This document shows positions 1 to 6,345 of a DNA stretch of 6,691 bases, piece by piece. Source of the stretch: Planktotalea sp. (lineage in GTDB: Bacteria; Pseudomonadota; Alphaproteobacteria; Rhodobacterales; Rhodobacteraceae). The notes under the pieces are model-generated. The model saw nothing but the letters and a program-made list of their open reading frames with translations. It did no database searches and had not been told where the DNA came from. The stretch covers positions 1-6,691 of the forward strand of contig JAHEGL010000092.1 of the NCBI GenBank assembly GCA_024645145.1, written 5' to 3'. Every line of letters begins with the position of its first letter. Position 1 is the first letter of the stretch. A program made the position numbers and the translations under genes.

Positions 1-105
1 GGTGCTGACGGCCCGTTGTCTGCTTACGGCCTTGTTGCAGACCCAGAACTGTCCGCGACACAAACAGCTATCGCAGAAGAAACACCAATGGGTGACGGCA
101 GCTAA
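1..105 (+). CDS. pstS: PstS, phosphate-binding periplasmic protein (C-terminal 34 residues only)
   Basis: An open frame runs from the first base to a TAA at 103-105 and encodes 34 residues, ending ETPMGDGS. The segment SAYGLVADPEL resembles the C-terminus of PstS-type phosphate-binding proteins, though too little is present for a motif-level call. The identification rests mainly on position: it lies directly upstream of pstC on the same strand, at the head of a pst operon, where pstS normally sits. PstS would bind inorganic phosphate in the periplasm and deliver it to PstC/PstA. The start, signal peptide and promoter (expected to carry a Pho box) lie outside the window. It is separated from pstC by 116 bases containing two hairpins, unlike the tight joins between the later genes. 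Confidence 0.72.
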   Translation, partial: GADGPLSAYGLVADPELSATQTAIAEETPMGDGS

Positions 106-127
106 ACGGCACTCTGCCTCATGATAA

Positions 128-154
128 TGGGGATGGCGCTTGGTGCTGTCCCCA
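128..154 (+). other. Long imperfect mRNA hairpin after pstS
   Basis: The + strand RNA can form a continuous stem of about 12 pairs. GGGGA at 129-133 pairs with TCCCC at 149-153, TGGCGC at 134-139 pairs with GTGCTG at 143-148 (three G-U wobbles), and T128 pairs with A154. The loop is three bases (TTG, 140-142). It begins 23 bases after the pstS stop and lacks its own U-run, so it is not itself a classic terminator. A structure here could shield the 3' end of pstS mRNA from 3'-to-5' exonucleases after processing or termination just downstream. That role is inferred from position; the pairing is read directly from the sequence. Confidence 0.5.
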
Positions 155-168
155 ACTATAAACCGCTT

Positions 169-188
169 GCCCCGTTTCCGGGGCTTTT
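169..188 (+). terminator. Rho-independent terminator or attenuator between pstS and pstC
   Basis: GCCCCG at 169-174 pairs perfectly with CGGGGC at 179-184 around a TTTC loop, and TTTT follows directly at 185-188. This is a compact GC-rich stem with a short U-run. Because pstC-pstA-pstB-phoU-phoB continue on the same strand with no other convincing promoter seen before pstC, partial termination is the likely role. It would make pstS transcript, whose product is needed in excess, more abundant than that of the membrane components. The U-run is short and ends in G, consistent with leaky termination. Confidence 0.65.
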
Positions 189-221
189 GTCACTTGAACT
201 AATACGACGATTGGAGCCGAC

Positions 222-1694
222 ATGCCGTTTACATGGCTCGTCTTGATCATTCTCACCATTGCAGCCTTTGGTTATGTCATGGGACGCAAGCGGGCGCTGC
301 AAAGTGCTGGTGGTGACCGTCGTAACCTGCATTCATTGCCTGTTTACTATGGTGCCAATGTCGCAATCTGGGCGATTGTACCCGCTGCCGCAGTTCTCGT
401 GGTTTGGATGCTCGCGCAGCCGTTCTTTGTGAATTCCCGTGTCCTTGCGACACTTCCTGATACGTTGGTGTCTGAAGGCAATTCTATCGGCCTTGTGATG
501 AGCGATGTGCGCCGTGTTGCGGACGGTCTTGACGTTGCCGTGCAGCAAGGTGCGATGAGCCGCGCAGAGGCAACATCCATCAGCACCGAAACCTCTGATG
601 TTCGCGAACGTCTTGGGGAGGTTGGCGTGGCTCTTGGCTCTGCGGTTAGTCCTGAAGTTTTGTCGGGTGCGCAACGTTACCGGACGCTTAATGCCACTGG
701 CTCGGTGATCATGACGGTGATTGTTCTGCTGATTGCGTTTGGTGGGGCGGGGTATGCTTACTCTAGATCAAACGCCGATTTTCGGGCGCGCAATACGGTT
801 GAACGCGGGATATTAGCGCTGTTGATTGCGGCGGCGTCGATGGCGATCCTGACGACCATCGGTATTCTGTTTGCTTTGCTGTTCAACACGATCGAGTTCT
901 TCAAACTCTACCCCGCTGCTGATTTCTTTTTCGGCACGAAATGGGCACCCAGCTTTTCTGGTCGCGGGGGAGCGTCTGATTTGGGCGTATTGTCCCTGCT
1001 TTGGGGTACGTTCTATATCTCCTTTATTGCTTTGTTAGTTGCGGTTCCTATTGGGCTTTTCTCCGCGATTTATCTTTCGGAGTATGCAGGTCCTCGGGTC
1101 CGCAGTATCGCCAAACCGCTGATCGAAATTCTGGCGGGTATTCCGACGATTGTTTACGGACTTTTCGCGTTGCTCACGGTTGGGCCATTGTTGGTCAGTA
1201 TGTTTGGCAAGGATACTGTTGGCTGGATGCAAGGCGGTACCGCCGTGATGACAGCGGGCCTTGTGATGGGCATCATGCTCATTCCATTTGTGTCCTCGCT
1301 CTCTGACGATATCATCAACGCTGTGCCACAGGCGATGCGCGATGGATCTTATGGGCTTGGGGCGACGAAGTCTGAAACGATCCGACAGGTGATCTTGCCA
1401 GCCGCTTTGCCGGGCATCGTTGGAGCGATCTTGCTCGCGGCGTCGCGCGCCATTGGCGAGACCATGATTGTTGTGTTGGGCGCGGGTGCAGCGGCACGAT
1501 TGTCGATGAATCCTTTCGACGCGATGACAACAATCACCGCCAAGATCGTGAGCCAACTTACAGGTGATGCCGACTTTGCTTCGCCTGAAGCTCTGGTAGC
1601 CTTCGCGCTTGGCATGACCCTATTTGTTTTGACACTCGGACTTAACGTCTTTGCCCTTTATATCGTGCGTAAATATCGGGAGCAGTATGACTGA
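222..1694 (+). CDS. pstC: PstC, phosphate ABC transporter permease (N-terminally extended form)
   Basis: This inner-membrane permease subunit forms the phosphate channel together with PstA. The 490 residues exceed the roughly 320 of E. coli PstC; the extra length is N-terminal. Hydrophobic segments lie near residues 4-20 and 46-69. A soluble, probably periplasmic stretch spans about 75-155, and further segments lie at 160-180 and 196-222. The transport domain fills about 258-485 with several more helices. The permease coupling loop that docks on PstB is visible at about 374-397 (GSYGLGATKSE, then ILPAALPGIVG), followed by the conserved ASRAIGETM at 407-415. The extension matches the kind seen in alphaproteobacterial PstC (the Pfam family formerly called DUF3708). 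The ATG has a GGAG at 213-216. The stop overlaps the pstA start (TGATG), implying translational coupling. Confidence 0.96.
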   Translation: MPFTWLVLIILTIAAFGYVMGRKRALQSAGGDRRNLHSLPVYYGANVAIWAIVPAAAVLVVWMLAQPFFVNSRVLATLPDTLVSEGNSIGLVMSDVRRVADGLDVAVQQGAMSRAEATSISTETSDVRERLGEVGVALGSAVSPEVLSGAQRYRTLNATGSVIMTVIVLLIAFGGAGYAYSRSNADFRARNTVERGILALLIAAASMAILTTIGILFALLFNTIEFFKLYPAADFFFGTKWAPSFSGRGGASDLGVLSLLWGTFYISFIALLVAVPIGLFSAIYLSEYAGPRVRSIAKPLIEILAGIPTIVYGLFALLTVGPLLVSMFGKDTVGWMQGGTAVMTAGLVMGIMLIPFVSSLSDDIINAVPQAMRDGSYGLGATKSETIRQVILPAALPGIVGAILLAASRAIGETMIVVLGAGAAARLSMNPFDAMTTITAKIVSQLTGDADFASPEALVAFALGMTLFVLTLGLNVFALYIVRKYREQYD

Positions 1695-3025
1695 TGACTG
1701 ACACAAGTATGACACCCGCTGACGCCTCGAAGAAAAAATCCAGCCTGTTGGCGCAGGATGCCCGCACGCGCAAGCGCAACGCTGCTGAAACTCGCTTCCG
1801 CATGTACGGAATGGCTGCGATTGCTGTGGGCCTGCTGTTTCTCGTGTTCCTCTTCGCTTCCATTTTGCGATCGGGACTTCCTGCATTTACACAAACGGTT
1901 GTGAACATTGAATTTGTCCTGACCAAAGAGCAGTTCGACAAAGCCGAATCCAAGATGCTTAAAACGGGCGAGTATCAAAAGATTTTCATAAGCGCGCTTA
2001 CGGAGCAGCTTGAGGCAAGCGGTCTCGACGTTGATTTTGATAACAAAGCGATTCAACGCCTTGTGGGTAAACCCGGGGGCACCATCCGCAGTTTTTTCCT
2101 TGAAAACCCAGATCGCATCGGCACGCCTGTGTCGTTCGAGCTTGCTGCATCGTCCCGTGTAGATGGGTATTTAAATGGACGGATCACCCGTGATACGCTG
2201 GTAGATAGCCGGTTCTTGATGGCGACCGACCTTGATCTGGTCGACGCCTTGAAAGAGGTCGACGTAATCCAGAGCGCGTTCAATTGGAATTTTATCACGG
2301 GTACGGATTCTGGCGTGGACAACCCCGGTGGTGCCGGTCTTGGTGCATCGGTAATTGGGTCATTCTTCATGATGCTGGTGGTGCTCTTTCTGTCGCTGCC
2401 GATTGGTGTGGCGGCGTCGATCTATCTTGAGGAATTTGCACCCAAGAACCGCTGGACCGATCTGATTGAAGTAAACATCTCCAACCTCGCTGCTGTACCC
2501 TCTATTGTGTTTGGTATTCTTGGTCTGGCTGTGTTCATTCAGTTCGCAGGATTGCCGCAGTCCGCGCCGCTCGTTGGTGGCCTTGTCCTGACACTTATGA
2601 CACTGCCCACGATTATCATTTCTACACGTGCCTCCTTGGCTGCTGTGCCGCCGTCTATCCGCGATGCGGCCTTGGGTGTCGGGGCGTCCAAAATGCAATC
2701 GGTGTTTCATCACGTCCTGCCGCTCGCCATGCCGGGTATTTTGACGGGCACGATTATCGGCCTTGCACAGGCTTTGGGTGAAACTGCGCCCTTGCTGCTC
2801 ATCGGTATGGTTGGCTACGTCGCACGTGAATATCCAGAGACCTTCGCAGGCGGCTTTACCGACGCCAACTCGGCCATGCCTGCGCAAATCTACACATGGG
2901 CCAGCCGCGCTGATCCTGGTTTTTACGAGAAAGCATGGGGTGGTATCATCATCTTGTTGCTATTCTTGATCACTATGAACGCTATTGCTGTCGTTCTGCG
3001 ACGTCGTTTTGAGCGCCGTTGGTAG
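1694..3025 (+). CDS. pstA: PstA, phosphate ABC transporter permease (N-terminally extended form)
   Basis: This is the second inner-membrane channel subunit, the partner of PstC. It has 443 residues against about 296 in E. coli. After a charged cytoplasmic N-terminus (1-37) there is a helix at about 38-59, then a roughly 150-residue soluble, probably periplasmic region (about 65-210) typical of the long alphaproteobacterial form (Pfam DUF3333 type). The conserved transport domain follows from about 218 with hydrophobic segments near 219-244, 263-284, 291-310, 347-373 and 415-435. The coupling loop for PstB lies at about 321-350 ([13 protein letters not shown], then [11 protein letters not shown]), followed by [11 protein letters not shown] at 358-368. 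The protein ends RRRFERRW. The start ATG overlaps the pstC TGA, and GGGAG at 1678-1682 is a plausible ribosome binding site inside pstC. Confidence 0.96.
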   Translation: MTDTSMTPADASKKKSSLLAQDARTRKRNAAETRFRMYGMAAIAVGLLFLVFLFASILRSGLPAFTQTVVNIEFVLTKEQFDKAESKMLKTGEYQKIFISALTEQLEASGLDVDFDNKAIQRLVGKPGGTIRSFFLENPDRIGTPVSFELAASSRVDGYLNGRITRDTLVDSRFLMATDLDLVDALKEVDVIQSAFNWNFITGTDSGVDNPGGAGLGASVIGSFFMMLVVLFLSLPIGVAASIYLEEFAPKNRWTDLIEVNISNLAAVPSIVFGILGLAVFIQFAGLPQSAPLVGGLVLTLMTLPTIIISTRASLAAVPPSIRDAALGVGASKMQSVFHHVLPLAMPGILTGTIIGLAQALGETAPLLLIGMVGYVAREYPETFAGGFTDANSAMPAQIYTWASRADPGFYEKAWGGIIILLLFLITMNAIAVVLRRRFERRW

Positions 3026-3036
3026 AAGACTATCAC

Positions 3037-3834
3037 ATGAACGACATGAGAATTGTGGAGAGAAACGTGGACACAAACGACGTCAAAATTTCAACCAAAG
3101 ACGTACAGGTCTATTATGGCGATAACCATGCCATCAAGGACGTCAGCGTCGAAATAGAAGACAAGACAGTGACAGCCTTTATCGGTCCGTCGGGCTGTGG
3201 CAAATCCACGTTTCTGCGCTGCATAAACCGGATGAACGACACCATTGATGTGTGTCGCGTCAAAGGCGATATCCGCATCGATTCAGAAGATATCTATGAC
3301 CCCAAGGTGGACCCCGTTCAGCTGCGCGCAAAAGTGGGCATGGTGTTCCAAAAACCCAACCCGTTCCCGAAATCGATCTATGACAACGTGGCCTACGGGC
3401 CGCGCATTCATGGTTTGGCCAAGAACAAGGCAGATCTAGATGATATCGTAGAGAATGCATTGCGCCGTGGCGCCATCTGGGACGAAGTCAAAGATCGTTT
3501 GCAGGCGCCCGGCACTGGTCTGTCAGGTGGGCAACAACAACGTCTATGCATCGCACGTGCGGTCGCGACAGAACCCGAAGTGCTTTTGATGGACGAACCT
3601 TGTTCTGCCCTTGATCCGATTGCGACCGCTCAGGTCGAGGAATTGATCGACGAATTGCGCAAGAACTACTCGGTCGTGATCGTTACGCACTCAATGCAAC
3701 AGGCGGCGCGGGTCAGTCAGAAAACGGCTTTTTTCCATCTTGGTAATCTCGTTGAGTACGGTGAAACGTCCACCATTTTTACCAACCCCGTCGATCCACG
3801 CACCGAAAGCTACATCACTGGCCGCATCGGCTAA
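3037..3834 (+). CDS. pstB: PstB, phosphate ABC transporter ATP-binding subunit
   Basis: This is the cytoplasmic ATPase that powers phosphate import through PstC/PstA. Numbered from the ATG at 3037 (265 aa; E. coli 257), all motifs are intact: Walker [10 protein letters not shown] at 50-58, Q-loop Q105 in FQKPNPFP, signature LSGGQQQR at 162-169, Walker B VLLMDEP at 182-188 with catalytic Glu187, D-loop SALD at 190-193, and switch His218. [19 protein letters not shown] is the highly conserved PstB-type stretch. The start is uncertain. The frame is open back to a TTG at 3019 that overlaps pstA. ATGs occur at 3037 and 3046, and a GTG at 3067 has the best Shine-Dalgarno (GGAGAG at 3057-3062) and would give a 255-aa protein. 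3037 was preferred because MNDM-type N-termini are familiar in related PstB proteins, from memory. Confidence 0.96.
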   Translation: MNDMRIVERNVDTNDVKISTKDVQVYYGDNHAIKDVSVEIEDKTVTAFIGPSGCGKSTFLRCINRMNDTIDVCRVKGDIRIDSEDIYDPKVDPVQLRAKVGMVFQKPNPFPKSIYDNVAYGPRIHGLAKNKADLDDIVENALRRGAIWDEVKDRLQAPGTGLSGGQQQRLCIARAVATEPEVLLMDEPCSALDPIATAQVEELIDELRKNYSVVIVTHSMQQAARVSQKTAFFHLGNLVEYGETSTIFTNPVDPRTESYITGRIG

Positions 3835-3844
3835 GGAGTTCAAA

Positions 3845-4546
3845 ATGACCGATTTACACATCGCATCAGCCTTCGACCGTGATCTCGAAGCGATCCAAGC
3901 GCAAATCATGAAAATGGGCGGATTGGTTGAAAATGCCATCCTTGAAGCTGCGATCAGTCTTGAGACGCGCGACGAAGAGCGCGCGGAGGCAGTGCGCCAC
4001 GCTGACAAGGCCATCGACGAGCTTGAAGAGCTTATTAACGAAAAAGCCGCGAGCGTCATTGCATTGCGTGCGCCGACAGCGATTGATTTGCGTCTTGTGC
4101 TGTCCGTTATGAAGGTCAGCGCCAACTTGGAACGTATTGGTGACTACGCAAAAAACTTAGCCAAGCGCACGAGTGTTCTTTCGCAGATGGAGCCGGTGAA
4201 TGGCAGTGCAAGTTCGTTGCGCCGTATGGCCAAAGAGGTCGAGCGCATGTTGAAAGATGCGCTGGATGCCTATGTCGCGCGCGACGCTGAACTTGCGCAG
4301 GATGTGATCGATCGCGATCTCGAAGTGGATCAGATGTACAATGCGCTTTTTCGAGAATTCCTGACCTTTATGATGGAAGATCCGAACAATATCAGCGCCT
4401 GTATGCACCTGCATTTCATAGCGAAAAACATCGAACGTATGGGCGATCATGTGACATCTATTGCGGAGCAAGTTGTCTACCTTGTCACTGGAGCAATTCC
4501 GGATGAGGAGCGCACCAAAGGCGACAAAACGTCATTGCCAACCTAA
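3845..4546 (+). CDS. phoU: PhoU, phosphate signalling regulator
   Basis: A 233-residue, all-helical cytoplasmic protein (E. coli PhoU is 241) with the family's internal duplication into two three-helix bundles. Each half carries the metal-binding E-x3-D signature: LERIGDYAKN at 95-104 (Glu96, Asp100) and IERMGDHVTSIAE at 196-208 (Glu197, Asp201). PhoU is known to link the Pst transporter to the kinase PhoR and to keep the Pho response off when phosphate is plentiful; it also limits Pst uptake. The ATG at 3845 follows AAGGAG at 3833-3838 with six-base spacing, and the pstB stop codon overlaps that site. An in-frame upstream ATG at 3740 lies deep inside pstB and is not favoured. The C-terminus is a short polar tail rich in Lys and Thr. 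Confidence 0.96.
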   Translation: MTDLHIASAFDRDLEAIQAQIMKMGGLVENAILEAAISLETRDEERAEAVRHADKAIDELEELINEKAASVIALRAPTAIDLRLVLSVMKVSANLERIGDYAKNLAKRTSVLSQMEPVNGSASSLRRMAKEVERMLKDALDAYVARDAELAQDVIDRDLEVDQMYNALFREFLTFMMEDPNNISACMHLHFIAKNIERMGDHVTSIAEQVVYLVTGAIPDEERTKGDKTSLPT

Positions 4547-4559
4547 GGAGATTTGGCAA

Positions 4560-5249
4560 ATGTCCAAAGATCAGCCTCGCGTTTTAGTCGTAGAAGATGA
4601 ACCAGCGCAGCTGGAAGTGTTGGCCTATAACCTTGAAGCTGAAGGATTTTCTGTCAGCCGCGCAACAAACGGGGAAGAAGCCCTTTTACTAATTGCTGAG
4701 GACGCGCCCGATATCATTGTGCTTGATTGGATGATGCCACACCTGTCTGGAATTGAGGTGTGCCGACGGATCAAAATCAAGCCTGAAACGCGGGCTATTC
4801 CGATCATAATGCTCTCTGCCCGATCTGAAGAGGTGGACAAAGTACGCGGGTTGGAAAATGGCGCTGATGATTATGTGGTCAAACCCTATTCCGTAATAGA
4901 ACTCATGGCACGAGTGCGCAGTCAGTTGCGGCGGGTGCGCCCATCGAGTGTGGGCCAGCAACTAGAGTTTGATGACATTGTTCTCGACGCAGAAACCCAC
5001 AAAGTTATGCGGGGGGCGTATGAACTTAAGCTTGGGCCAACCGAGTTCCGTTTGCTCAGCACTTTCATGGAAAAACCGGGCCGTGTCTGGAGCCGTGATC
5101 AATTGCTCGATCGCGTCTGGGGGCGCGATTTATACGTTGATACGCGCACAGTTGACGTTCACATCGGTCGCTTGCGAAAGGCACTTTCGCAACACGGTGG
5201 TGATGATCTGGTTCGGACAGTGCGCGGTGTCGGATACGCGTTGGGTTAG
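4560..5249 (+). CDS. phoB: PhoB, phosphate regulon response regulator (OmpR family)
   Basis: A 229-residue protein, the same length as E. coli PhoB. Its receiver domain (about 6-122) shows the acidic pocket Glu12-Asp13, phosphoacceptor Asp56 in VLDWMMP, Ser86 in MLSAR at the conserved Thr/Ser position, and Lys108 in VVKPY. A winged-helix DNA-binding domain follows at about 135-229, with LGPTEFRLL at 158-166, a recognition helix around DTRTVDVHIGRLRKAL, and the wing VRTVRGVGYAL. After phosphorylation by PhoR it should bind Pho boxes and activate genes including this operon. AAGGAG at 4545-4550, overlapping the phoU stop, supports the ATG at 4560. An in-frame ATG at 4461 lies inside phoU and is rejected. 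phoR is absent from the window; in many Rhodobacterales it lies upstream of pstS. Confidence 0.95.
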   Translation: MSKDQPRVLVVEDEPAQLEVLAYNLEAEGFSVSRATNGEEALLLIAEDAPDIIVLDWMMPHLSGIEVCRRIKIKPETRAIPIIMLSARSEEVDKVRGLENGADDYVVKPYSVIELMARVRSQLRRVRPSSVGQQLEFDDIVLDAETHKVMRGAYELKLGPTEFRLLSTFMEKPGRVWSRDQLLDRVWGRDLYVDTRTVDVHIGRLRKALSQHGGDDLVRTVRGVGYALG

Positions 5250-5280
5250 CGTCCAGACCAGCTTATCCCAATCTTTCGCG
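5250..5280. other. Convergent phoB / regulator spacer, no terminator visible
   Basis: These 31 bases separate two convergent genes. No stem followed by a U-run is seen on either strand here or in the last stretch of either gene; the best stem found is four pairs (ACGC/GCGT) at the end of phoB. Transcripts from both sides may overlap or be terminated by Rho. Confidence 0.5.
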
Positions 5281-6201
5281 TCATGGCCAATCTGCGTAAC
5301 TGCCCACTTGCGTCGGTTTTGTAGTGTTTCCTTGCTGTGTGCTTGCCCGTCGAAAGGCGCCAGGTGGAACGCCTGTTTCAGCTTTGAAGAATACGCTAAA
5401 TTGCGATGTGCTTCGAAAACCAAGATGATCTGCAATCTGATCAAGCGTCTGATGAGAACGCTGTAGCAATGCCTGCGCCTCAAACGTTAAACGGTCCCGA
5501 ATGAGACGCTGGGGTGGCTTTCCCAAAGTGCGTTTGCAGATGTCGTGTAGCCGATCCGGTGATACATCCAACTCAGCAGCGAACCTTTGCACAGGCCAAC
5601 GTTCGCGCAGATGGGCTTCTACGAGGTGCCGAAACCTCTCAAGCGTCAAGTTCGCGGCTTTATAGCTTTGATCGTCGATCATTTCGTTAACGCCAGCGCG
5701 CCAAAGGGAAACAAGCATGATCCTAACTTGCGCCTCAATCACGGTTTCCATGCCTGTTTGCCCTGCTTCCAGCTCTCTAAAAATAGCATCAAAACAATTA
5801 GAAAGTGTTTGAGCGATTTCGGGTTTGCCATCCAAACTGAGGGTAAACGCGCGTGCAGACATAAGGCGCAATGCAGCGGCTTCGGGTTTGTGCCCTATTG
5901 CATTGCTCAAGATGGCATCGCTAAGAGTCATGATAACGCCGGTCGTCCCTGCCTTCGCTTTGATTCGTGTATCAAGATCCTTTGGCCCCCAATTGATTGC
6001 AGGCCCGATAATCGGGTCTTCGCGGTCAGGCTCTATTCGAACGGCACTGCCCGACAAAACCAAAATGCACTGCGTCGTGCCACCGGCGAAATCGACCAAT
6101 CCACCCAAGAATCGATCATCCAATCCGCTGCGAAAGACATCGGCATGAACAACAGTTTGATGGGCCGTCAAAGGGGCAAGGGTGTTGATCGCAGGCTTCA
6201 T
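5281..6201 (-). CDS. AraC/XylS-family transcriptional regulator
   Basis: A 306-residue regulator. The C-terminal third (about 185-286) is the two-helix-turn-helix AraC DNA-binding domain. HTH1 is VQRFAAELDVSPDRLHDICK at 204-223. HTH2 starts at LDQIADHLGFRSTSQFS (253-269), followed by the family signature FFKAETGVPPGAFRR at 271-285. The N-terminal region (about 15-110) is probably a cupin-like effector-binding domain, but the inducer cannot be read from the sequence. It is transcribed away from an aldehyde dehydrogenase, which suggests control of that gene and perhaps of aromatic aldehyde catabolism, as for HpaA/PobR-type relatives. The ATG at 6199-6201 has no good Shine-Dalgarno, and a -10-like CATTAT lies only seven bases upstream, so the message may be leaderless. 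It converges on phoB with a 31-base gap. Confidence 0.9.
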   Translation of the reverse strand: MKPAINTLAPLTAHQTVVHADVFRSGLDDRFLGGLVDFAGGTTQCILVLSGSAVRIEPDREDPIIGPAINWGPKDLDTRIKAKAGTTGVIMTLSDAILSNAIGHKPEAAALRLMSARAFTLSLDGKPEIAQTLSNCFDAIFRELEAGQTGMETVIEAQVRIMLVSLWRAGVNEMIDDQSYKAANLTLERFRHLVEAHLRERWPVQRFAAELDVSPDRLHDICKRTLGKPPQRLIRDRLTFEAQALLQRSHQTLDQIADHLGFRSTSQFSVFFKAETGVPPGAFRRASTQQGNTTKPTQVGSYADWP

Positions 6202-6203
6202 GC

Positions 6204-6239
6204 CCAGATAATGACATTAAAAAACCAGATATCAACATT
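6204..6239. promoter_or_regulatory. Tandem direct repeat, candidate AraC-type operator
   Basis: CCAGATAATGACATT at 6204-6218 and CCAGATATCAACATT at 6225-6239 are direct repeats with a start-to-start distance of exactly 21 bases. Twelve of fifteen positions are identical, and the three mismatches are contiguous, giving the consensus CCAGATA-n3-ACATT. AraC-family proteins carry two HTH motifs that contact two segments of each half-site, and the araI1/araI2 half-sites of E. coli are likewise 21 bp apart. The element lies between the divergent regulator and the dehydrogenase and begins two bases from the regulator's ATG. The repeat is read directly; recognition by the adjacent regulator is inferred. 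Binding would cover the regulator's own promoter and could activate the dehydrogenase. Confidence 0.6.
6208..6235 (-). promoter_or_regulatory. Candidate promoter of the AraC-family gene
   Basis: On the - strand, TTGATA (6235-6230, five of six to the -35 consensus) is followed after 16 bases by CATTAT (6213-6208, four of six to the -10 consensus). Transcription would start about seven bases later, at or beside the A of the regulator's ATG at 6201, giving a leaderless mRNA. Both promoter elements lie inside the tandem repeat, so occupancy of the operator should block transcription. This was judged by eye; AT-rich sequence raises the chance of a fortuitous match. Confidence 0.45.
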
Positions 6240-6257
6240 TCTTCTTGGGTGTTTTCG

Positions 6258-6263
6258 TCTAAC
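6258..6263 (+). promoter_or_regulatory. Possible -10 of the aldehyde dehydrogenase promoter
   Basis: TCTAAC matches the -10 consensus at four of six positions. At a 17-base spacer the -35 position would be 6235-6240 (ACATTT), which has no match to consensus and overlaps the downstream repeat of the candidate operator. A missing -35 overlapped by the activator site is the arrangement of activator-dependent AraC-type promoters. The match alone is weak and the call rests on this geometry. Confidence 0.25.
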
Positions 6264-6345
6264 TTTTCCGGACGGCGGGCCATCAGGCCACCTGCGTGAA
6301 CTTATGGAGGTTCGTTTGCACAGGCTGACATCGGGGGGGATTTAA

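Noticed and set aside
186..203. TTGTCAC upstream of pstC as a possible Pho-box half
   Set aside because: The expected second half 11 bases on (ACTAATA) does not match, and no promoter is seen around it; pstC is better explained by read-through from pstS.
1035..1556. 173-codon - strand open frame inside pstC
   Set aside because: The composition is rich in His, Arg and Cys, typical of the complement of a membrane-protein gene; pstC on the other strand has full family motifs.
1658..2056. 132-codon - strand frame (and overlapping shorter ones) across the pstC-pstA junction
   Set aside because: These are shadows of two well-supported genes with no start signal or domain.
2360..2887. 175-codon - strand open frame inside pstA
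   Set aside because: It is antisense to the conserved transport domain of PstA; the sequence is low-complexity, rich in Arg, His and Gln, with no recognisable domain.
3740..3844. In-frame upstream extension of phoU
   Set aside because: It would lie within the 3' end of pstB. The ATG at 3845 has an ideal AAGGAG at six-base spacing and gives the normal PhoU length.
4461..4559. In-frame upstream extension of phoB
   Set aside because: It would lie inside phoU. The ATG at 4560 gives exactly the usual 229-residue PhoB and follows AAGGAG.
4969..5466. 165-codon + strand frame spanning the end of phoB and the spacer
   Set aside because: It is out of frame with phoB over conserved DNA-binding residues and then antisense to the regulator; the sequence is Cys- and Ser-rich with no domain.
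6200..6217. Pho-box-like pair on the - strand (ATGTCAT, then TGGGCAT after four bases)
   Set aside because: The first half matches CTGTCAT at six of seven positions but the second at only four. It overlaps the start codon and is better explained by the -10 and the tandem repeat.
5587..6345. 252-codon + strand open frame opposite the AraC-family gene
   Set aside because: It lies almost wholly antisense to a gene with a clear two-HTH AraC domain, its translation resembles no family I know, and it has no ribosome binding site at its ATG.
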